Shown: in pieces, positions 57,050 through 64,000 of the stretch
Layout of the letters: every line of letters starts with the position of its first letter
Position numbering within the stretch: the first letter of the stretch is position 1
Source of the DNA: Diphasiastrum complanatum
Taxonomy: Eukaryota; Streptophyta; Lycopodiopsida; Lycopodiales; Lycopodiaceae
DNA: 64,000 nucleotides
NCBI GenBank assembly: GCA_029204225.1
Contig: CM055109.1
Span: 45,079,045 to 45,143,044 of the forward strand
Direction of reading: 5' to 3'
Program-made: the position numbers and the translations under genes
Notes under the pieces: generated by a model
What the model was told of the DNA's origin: nothing
What the model saw: the letters and a program-made list of their open reading frames with translations, nothing else
Databases searched by the model: none

Positions 57050-58213
57050 AATAAGCTGGTCTCAAGCTTGCCGATCTTCCCCCAACGCCATTTTCACCAC
57101 ATACAAGTGATTACTTGGCGCGGAGGCCGGCTTAAGTTTTAGCACCAAGTTAGAATTTATAAATTTATGTGTGGAACCATCGGCAAAAAGAACAGTCACA
57201 ACTTGGCGTCCAATGATCCCATTCATATGAATGAGGTCGTGGGAGCCAAAAATAGCTGTATTAAAGCAACAATTCTCTCAACTAGTGCCATCCTTAAAGG
57301 ATAAATCAACAAAAGAAATACTAGAGTTACCCGGAGCCTTGAAGGATTTAGGTTGCCTGCCAGATTTCTTTTGTTTTTTCTTCGGGCAACCTCCATGCAA
57401 GAGAAGCACAAGCAGCCGGTCCTCGCCTTGTTGTAGTCAGCGCAATCCAACTTGATGCGCTTTTTCCCGCCCTGGGAACCGAAGTCCGTCTTGTCTTTGC
57501 CACGCTTCTTGAAAAACTTCTTTTCTTTTGCTCAGACTTGGGAAAACTTTGCTCCTTGCGGGAGCCAACATGGGCGTCATCGAAGATCTTTGCAAAGCAA
57601 ATAGTGTCGTCAATTGTCAGCGGTTGGTTATGCCGCATTTCTAGTTGAAATTCCTTTGGAAGACCCAAGATAAAGTGTAGTTTTATTAAAACAAGGTCGA
57701 TTCGTGAAGCGAATCGGGGCAAAATCTCTTGGAACTCCTATATGTAGGCATCTAACAGCCTACTACCCATCTGCATGGTGGCAAAACACCGCCAATGCTC
57801 AAAATCATCCAGGACAGGCATGAAAGCCGTTTTAAAGGCTTCCTGAAAAGCATCCCACGTGGAAGGGGTACCAACCCTTTCCTCCAGATCATGCCACCAT
57901 GTATGTACACGCCTTTCCGCATAAAAACATAAGGGCATAAACGATCTTTGTACTATCATGCGGGTCGTGCATGGAAAAATGACTGATCCATTACAACACC
58001 TGAAAAGAATTCCGGAATGAGCATGGGGTAAAGGACGGCGGACCGCGAGTGCGTTGAAGAACGCCACTCTTGCTCGGCCATGGCATGCCTAGATTGCATT
58101 TCCAGGATTTGGTTTTGGAGGGAGTTCAAGGCTTGTAAAAGTTGTGCAGTATCAAGTTCAGGAGGAGGAGGTGGTGAAGACGGTCCCTCACCCGAGGGCA
58201 GAGCAGGGTCCAT
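57050..58213 (-). pseudogene. G4 gag and protease
   Basis: The gag start is ATG 58213: MDPALPSGEGPSSPPPPPEL, LLQALNSLQNQILEMQSRHA (coiled coil), then 57738-58067 with HTWWHDLEERVGTPSTWDAF and EAFKTAFMPVLDDFEHWR (capsid), and 57580-57720 with LPKEFQLEMRHNQPLTIDDT. A Cys-rich knuckle relic (CLCFSCMEVA) is near 57390, and protease parts are seen around 57100-57200. It is broken by frameshifts. Confidence 0.7.
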
Positions 58214-58793
58214 GGTGCACTATGAAAGGCTCGACAAGAGTTTGGTTATAAAATGGCCTAGAGGACTCCAGATCTCAACTCAAGGAGACTAAGCCAAACA
58301 AGCTCCTCACTGATGAGAGTGGAGCCTTAACCCCCCCACTCACACCATTCGTGTGCGCGGGTGCCTGAGGGAAAAAAAAATTGGTTTTGAAGTAAAAAAT
58401 TGAGCAGACCAAAAATCTGCAATTTTTTTTTGTTTTCAGCTCCCAAAGGCGGAAAATAGTCCTTACGGGCTGATTTCACCAACTGTCAGAAAACAGAATA
58501 TTTATGGCAGTTTTAAAAGCCATTTTCGACATCAAGGTTTTCAATACACAATTTAAAACTTCTGCAACCAAAACGACAAGCAAAAAACCAGGAAAACAAT
58601 TAAAAACAAGCCCTTTAGCATGCATACAAGGCCCAAAACTTATCCAAACAACGTCGAAATTGAACAAACCGAAAAGCAAAGTTGTTCACATCGATCCAAC
58701 GATGAAAACTAAGCCTTCCAAACAGATCAACAAGAAGTTTTAACCAACCAAAACTTAAGTAGAAATGATTGCACCTTATTCACAAAGATCGGT
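58214..58793 (-). other. untranslated leader of G4
   Basis: This is the region between primer site and gag. It contains A- and C-rich stretches and no ORF of note. An open frame at 58504-58743 on the plus strand is probably chance. Confidence 0.45.
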
Positions 58794-58806
58794 GGCTCTA
58801 ATACCA
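58794..58806 (-). other. primer binding site of G4
   Basis: On the minus strand TGGTATTAGAGCC differs from the tRNA-iMet-type site by one C-to-T change. It sits 581 bases upstream of gag. Confidence 0.75.
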
Positions 58807-58808
58807 AA

Positions 58809-59630
58809 TGTTAGAATCCCAATTGTCGTTCCGATCATTGCTAAGACACAATCAGGTGACAAATGCTACATTACCGCCCATCCATAGAGATATTCTATAA
58901 TCAACCGGATCAATATGGCTCTAGCCTCTATGCAATGATATTTTTGCCTCTTTCTAGTTTATCAATACGTTGTTCTTCTTATGCATTCATTAATGATTTC
59001 CGAGTTCATTTAATACTAACTAAACTATCAAAAGAAAAACCCATTAGGCTTTTTCAAAAAAAATATATCTTAATACCATTCACCCATGCGAGCTTAAATA
59101 ACCCTTTGCATACTTATCAATCATTGTTGTCTTGAGAATGAAATAGAGATTGATGTTAATGATGAATTGGCATATTGTTGCTCAAAGTGAAGTGCATAAT
59201 GCATGCATCGTGTAATTTTGAAATTTGGATAAGTGATGAACGAAATCTAAATATTGTAGCAAAAATGTTCTAGTCTTACACTTGTCCTTTTAAAGCCTAA
59301 ACTAACTAGCAGAATTTTGAATTAACTACTCGGACATGAAGATCCAAATGAAGAGAAATTTAAAAAACATGTCAAGTAGAAATACACTTTTGAACATAAA
59401 TGGAAAATCAAACATCAGTATGTAAGTTTATGAACTCTTAAAAGTCAAAATTTCCTCCATCAAAAAATTCTTTCGAGGAATAACTACCTAGAAATTGATC
59501 ACTGCTAGAATGAAAGTATGGGAGAACAGTATGTAATTACTCTTAAAAATAAAAAAATGTATTTGAGCCTAAATAAGCAATCTTGTACGAATGCTATGAT
59601 TTTCCGAATCCATCCAAGTTTTTAGAGAGC
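58809..59630 (-). repeat. probable 5' LTR of G4 (boundary unknown)
   Basis: The sequence right of the primer site starts TGTTAG on the plus strand, as an LTR end should. Its other end cannot be set because no partner LTR is seen. No gene. Confidence 0.35.
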
Positions 59631-59705
59631 CCTTGTGCTAGTTTCTAAATTATATTATTGGCCAGACATGAAAAAAGTCCAGAAATGTTGTTATATAGCA
59701 TAAGG
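59631..59705 (+). pseudogene. possible integrase H2C2 relic
   Basis: The frame reads LVSKLYYWPDMKKVQKCCYI, resembling Y.WP.MKKDV..YV..C of gypsy integrases. Only one short motif supports it. Confidence 0.3.
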
Positions 59706-61939
59706 GTACACCTTGATATGACAACCTCACCATGAATTGGAATGTCGAGCCAATGTTGTCGACATTTTTAAATGCCATGGGTTAGCACCTCAGGCTGCCT
59801 CATGTCAAAGATCTACACGTGGATTGTGCTTGATGTGGGACCAGCTTGTACTATGTATATATAGGTGGGGGAGCCCATTACTATCCATTTAGTCCACCTG
59901 AGAGTTGGTGGATGATACGAGCACGTGTTGAGCCAAGATGTATCTCTAGCCACGGAGATGAGTGCTAGTCAAAGCCAAGTGCAATGGTTGACATCTCCAT
60001 TTCTGTTCTCAAAATGCGTTAAAGAGGAATACATCGGCTCAAAATCCTCACTCCTTACATTGTTGAATCCTTACATTGTTGTATCCTTACATTGTTGTAT
60101 TCACCACTACATCATTTGCAAGTCGATAGTGCCAACTTTTTATGGTGCCTCTAAATTCGAGCTACCATAGTGCTAAAAATGTATTCATATTCCTACTATA
60201 TTTAAATTTGGAGCCCATATCTGTGGTCTCATCCTACACCTCAATATCTAAGACAAGCTCATATAATAATTCATCCTCACTAAAAGTCCTCGGTCCTTCA
60301 ACTTCACAAATATACTTCTAAGAGTACACGTATAAAGGAGCCTGCAACTTTATTAACAACTAGAAGCTTTAAGAATCATATGAACGCATGCACTAAATGG
60401 GCTTTCAAGTTCCAATCATGAATGCCAAAGTAGCTTGTGTGGCTTGTACATCTACAAACCAAACCAAACCTTGAATTTCAAACAATATGTCTCATCATCT
60501 ATCAATGAGAAATATGATCTCATAGCATGGACAACACCATCGACTAGAAAGGCAATTACCATTTTAAAACGTATTGACACCTAGCATCAATAGTTACAAC
60601 TATTCACCGTAAAGAAAAGGGTACGCAAGTTCAAAAAGAAAGGATAAACAAGAGGGACTCACAAGGGACTCTTGTATGCAATTCATTGTTGTCTTTCTCG
60701 TAACGTTACAGTTTGCATCTTACATTCAAGCTCAATTTGTCTAGTTACAAATGTGGAGTTGTGACGAATTGAGGACATAATATTTTATGATAAGATTCAG
60801 GTTGTTAGGGGTCCATGTCAAGATGTTTGCAGGTTGACAAGCTTTCAATTGTATGATGCGGGAAATCAAGAGTCGAGTTCCTTAGTAAACAATGCTTGCA
60901 TATGTTGCACATATTTCAAAGATGGTTAGAATACTTATCTTTTGTAATTAATCATCACCTCATTTTTCTTCATGGATCTTTATGTCATGCATTAATGAGA
61001 ATTTAAAAATGAGCACGATTTGCAATTTTTGTTTTTTAATACATTATTCATGTTTCAAATATCTTTGAAATTAAGAAAACAATATTTGATTATGCTTATT
61101 CGGACACAATAATCTCAGGCATTGAAATCTTCAATTGAGATCTAGCCACTATCATATGTGCATCAGACAAGGCCATTCTTTTGAAGAAGGATTATGAAAT
61201 GCCAACTTCTCCATGATGGTCCTCAAACCTCAATCAAGTACAGGCCCCAAGCCTATGTCAAATGTAAACCTCTATCCACATTCAAATGTTCTCAAAAGAG
61301 CATTCAAGCTTGTGTAAGCAGTTATGTACCATACATGCCAAAATATGCAAAATCCTACATTAGGCCAAGTTCCAAACTTGGAATCCTATTGGTAGCACCC
61401 GCATTTTGGCCCCTCCACATTTGGATGATGTTTTCTAAAAAGAATATGAAAGTTAGCATTGCACCGGAGACATCTCTTATAGGTGCACACTTCTAGATGT
61501 TCCTTCAAGTGTCTTAAGTAGGTATATGATTCCATCAACATTGATTCAAATTTGGAAGGGAGTTTTTTGCATGTTCAACTTCTTGGATAGGTACATCTGA
61601 ATCAAGGTAGCTTTGATTCACCTCGTACCCTGGTTTTTAAGCTATTGAAACTATTTTTATCTTTCATTCAAAGTTTCAACTTCATAGATTCTCTAGATAG
61701 TGTATGTGTCAAGTTTGAATACATATGTTCCTTATTTAAGTTAGTTTAGAAAGTTTGAGTAAAGATTTGCAATCATTCCCTCTAGATCTTGTTTGATATT
61801 TGATTTATGTCAAAAGTAATACCTTAAAACACTTAATAAAGTATTTTTTAAGCCCTGGATTAAGTTTAATTGCATGCTACTTAGGTTTGTTGATCAAGGT
61901 TGATCAACTCTACTTAAGTTACAATCTTGATGTCTCATC
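59706..61939. other. A/T-rich stretch, no gene seen
   Basis: 'tccttacattgttg' is repeated three times near 60050-60095. A TATA-like 'gtatatataggtgg' is at 59850-59864. Open frames (59925-60170, 61194-61496) resemble nothing known. Confidence 0.4.
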
Positions 61940-62340
61940 AAGTTAATCTTGTTATGGGCACTAGTCCTTCAAACTATTCTATTTGAAAAATAAGGATGGA
62001 ATCACTCCTAGTGATTCAAGAATTGATGGATATAATGCTAGGGATTGAGCTAGGACCTAAACTCGCACAAGATTCACAACTATGATAAGAGAGCTAGACT
62101 AGCTCTACATATCATCAAGATGAATGTGTCGAATGAACTCCTCAAAGAGGTAAGGACATGTATAATCTTTAAAGAGGAATGGGAAATCCTTAAAAGGACC
62201 TATGAATCCAAGAATACAACAAGGACATTTACTTTGAAAAATCAAATAGATCAACGTTATTGATCTAATCTTGAATCTACTCGTAGATATGTTATAAGAG
62301 TGAAGTCTCTTAATGGTGAGTTAAGTTGTATCATAGTTGC
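61940..62340 (+). pseudogene. copia gag relic
   Basis: The frame reads KIRMESLLVIQELMDIMLG after a TGA at 61984-61986 that stands where relatives have Trp (W-K-I/V-R-M-E-S). ALHIIKMNVSNELLKEV and FKEEWEILKRTYESKNT follow. It matches the gag at 32.25-32.6 kb. Confidence 0.65.
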
Positions 62341-62344
62341 AGTG

Positions 62345-63095
62345 AAACAATGCAAGAAACGTGGGTAAAAAAAAAACTAAATACATATAATTTTTTGCCC
62401 CCTCCTAGCGGCCAGAAATGCGCAGGAGGCAAATTGTTTTGTAGTGGGCTATAGGACTCAGATGAGGGCATGTGAATAGTTTGCAGGCATCTACTCAGTG
62501 ATACAGAGGTGGTGCACACGGTGCCAAGGGGGTCTGAGCTTCGTGCGGGGAGCGAAACCATCAATTTCAGATGTTCATGCCCACGGTAATTTCTACAGCG
62601 TCAGTTTCAGCTGTTACGGCGAGTCCAGAAAGATTTGAACACCACACTCCAAATGCATGTGCTTTTTTGCCATTATCACAAAATGACTTGTAGGCATTCG
62701 ATTGAGGTGATGTTTGAGCCTAGAATGCATTTCCACATGCCTGCAGAGACTCCTGTGACCTCTGTTTTGCCAGTCTTCATCCGTATCACAAATTTCAATT
62801 TCCATAACTCCATGTTTTTTAGGGTTTAGGCTCGAGCATCTGCCTGGGGCGTGGTTTAGGCCTACACTGCACTCCTTTACACCTGCACAGACTCCCACGC
62901 TAACGGCATTCGCCCGTTATCGCTCGTACTGAAATAATTCTATCCCATGTGTTTTTTGGCACTTGCTCTGACAGTATGAATTGGAATCATTGTGATGTAT
63001 GCTCTGATGTTTTGAGCTCTATTTTAGCCTGGTAATGTTGTTCAATGCAGTGTATTTTCTTCTAGTAAACGTTTTCTTAATTATTTTTGTTTGCA
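62345..63095. other. unassigned stretch, perhaps 5' part of a hAT gene
   Basis: It contains A runs near 62372, 'ccctcctagcggcc' and a region with mixed composition. It ends in a 'tttgcag' acceptor at 63091-63097 that precedes the zinc-finger exon. No ORF is convincing. Confidence 0.3.
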
Positions 63096-63302
63096 GGTTT
63101 GATCTCATGTTGACACGATGCCGCTGTGGGGCCGAGGTTGTACACCATGGCTCAAGAGTCCGCAGATGGAGATGCATTGTGGTGGGCTCTTCACAGGGTC
63201 ACTCACCAGGGTTAGGGCTCACTTACTGCGGGTCAAAGGGCCAGATGGATGGGCATTGGGCATATCTGATTGCCCCAGGTGTTGCACACAAGCTCACAAA
63301 AC
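63096..63302 (+). pseudogene. hAT zinc-finger exon fragment
   Basis: After the acceptor, the frame beginning at 63118 reads QMEMHCGGLFTGSLTRVRAH and LLRVKGPDGWALGISDC. It matches the BED-type finger of plant hAT transposases (W.C..C...FTG..SRV.AHL.......I..C) and FTGNTSRVRAHLGG at 28.4 kb. One zinc ligand is altered (C.GG instead of C..C). The fragment is cut at about 63303 by a gypsy LTR. Confidence 0.6.
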
Positions 63303-63945
63303 CTAAGTAAATACACATAATTACCCAACAAATCCGTCAATTTATTAATCTCAAGCAAATGTACATAGATCAACAAGCAAACATGAGAGCTCTCACAACC
63401 AGTATCCTCCCAACCATAGCTGCATAGGAATACCATAATGAGGAATGCCTGCCAAGGTTCACCCTATATCCCGTCAAGCACCCCTTAACCCTGACACATC
63501 CTAATGTCGACACATGGCAAACTCCATGCACAGCCGACACTTGCCACTTGGCAGTACCCTGACACATAGGCAAGCTAGTAGGTAGACAGTCTGACATGTG
63601 TCACTCATGCATTGGACCAAGTGTCCCAATGAGCATATGACACGTCCTGTTGACCCGTCCATTGACCGTCCGACAAGTGTCACTCATGCACTGGACCAAG
63701 TGTCCCAGTGAGCATATGACACATGTCACGTTGACCGGTCAACCCTTCTTACTTTTTAGAAGGTCAGTCCAACAGACTCTCATGAAACCCAGTACCCCCT
63801 TGGCCATCTCGGATTTAGTCACTATAACAGATATTTACATTGCAATTCACAATTGTCTCCACAGGCCGGTGACTTAGCCATTTACAATTTAAGAATTACA
63901 ATTTACTATTTACATTGGGCAAGGGGATTCAAAGTACATCTGACA
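63303..63945 (-). repeat. 3' LTR of a third G3-family gypsy element
   Basis: This aligns with 33608-34242 over most of its length. It contains a local duplication: 'caagtgtccca.tgagcatatgacac' occurs at about 63621 and 63689. The element continues beyond the right end of the window. Confidence 0.72.
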
Positions 63946-64000
63946 TCCCTTCCCTCCTCAGATGACATCGTCCTCGATGGCAAAGTCTGGATACTGTGCA
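63946..64000 (-). mobile_element. G3-family gypsy element, 3' internal end
   Basis: The polypurine tract (63946-63959) and about 40 bases of internal sequence match the copy at 34243-34300 ('gacatcgtcc'). Confidence 0.65.

Overview
The window looks like repeat-dense nuclear DNA of a land plant. The evidence is Ty1/copia and several Ty3/gypsy lineages with plant-type primer binding sites (initiator tRNA-Met type and the Athila/Tat tRNA-Asp-like type), plant hAT transposases of the DUF659 type, spliceosomal introns, an L1-like LINE, and an AGO4-like Argonaute fragment. Very long (TC)n tracts and short-motif hairpin repeats are prominent. A fern or another large-genome plant would fit, but nothing here fixes the species. 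I see no intact host gene, no rRNA or tRNA gene and no CRISPR array.

Layout. 1-3.9 kb: decayed hAT transposase on the minus strand with an internal inversion. 4.1-5.1 kb: a fold-back GGTACC element and a MITE with 66-bp terminal inverted repeats. 5.1-8.9 kb: scrambled Argonaute PIWI fragments, other gene-like pieces and a 290-bp tandem repeat. 8.9-12.9 kb: two copies of a small hAT-associated gene, the second facing the C-terminal part of a hAT transposase. 13.2-19.4 kb: a complete chromovirus (LTRs, target-site duplication, PBS, PPT) nested in the 5' LTR region of a Tat/Athila-like element whose gag-PR-RT part runs to 22.9 kb. 23.1-29.7 kb: hairpin repeats, another Argonaute-bearing repeat, a third small gene, and a nearly full-length hAT transposase on the minus strand facing it. 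30-37.3 kb: integrase relics, a copia fragment on the plus strand, and an internally deleted gypsy element on the minus strand. 39.3-43.1 kb: Tat-type integrase followed by an extra ORF with its own TATA-like box. 45.5-48.2 kb: a plus-strand relative of the 34-37 kb gypsy. 49.6-52.2 kb: an internally deleted LINE. 54.6-58.8 kb: another gypsy element on the minus strand. 62-64 kb: copia gag relic, a hAT zinc-finger exon, and the LTR of a third copy of the 34-kb gypsy family.

The most interesting unit is a two-gene hAT-like transposon. An upstream region rich in CACATGGG motifs with a TATA-like box drives a small, unnamed gene of about 110 codons, and this gene converges on a DUF659/hAT transposase about 0.7 kb away. 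Two copies in the window (10.3-12.9 kb and 23.9-28.5 kb) keep this architecture, a third (8.9-9.7 kb) shows the small gene alone, and the first 360 bases resemble the intergenic part of a fourth. One copy is directly preceded by a repeat that carries pieces of an Argonaute PIWI domain. The same repeat occurs at 5.1 kb beside a larger set of Argonaute pieces. All copies carry stops or frameshifts, so activity would have to be sought in sister copies elsewhere in the genome.
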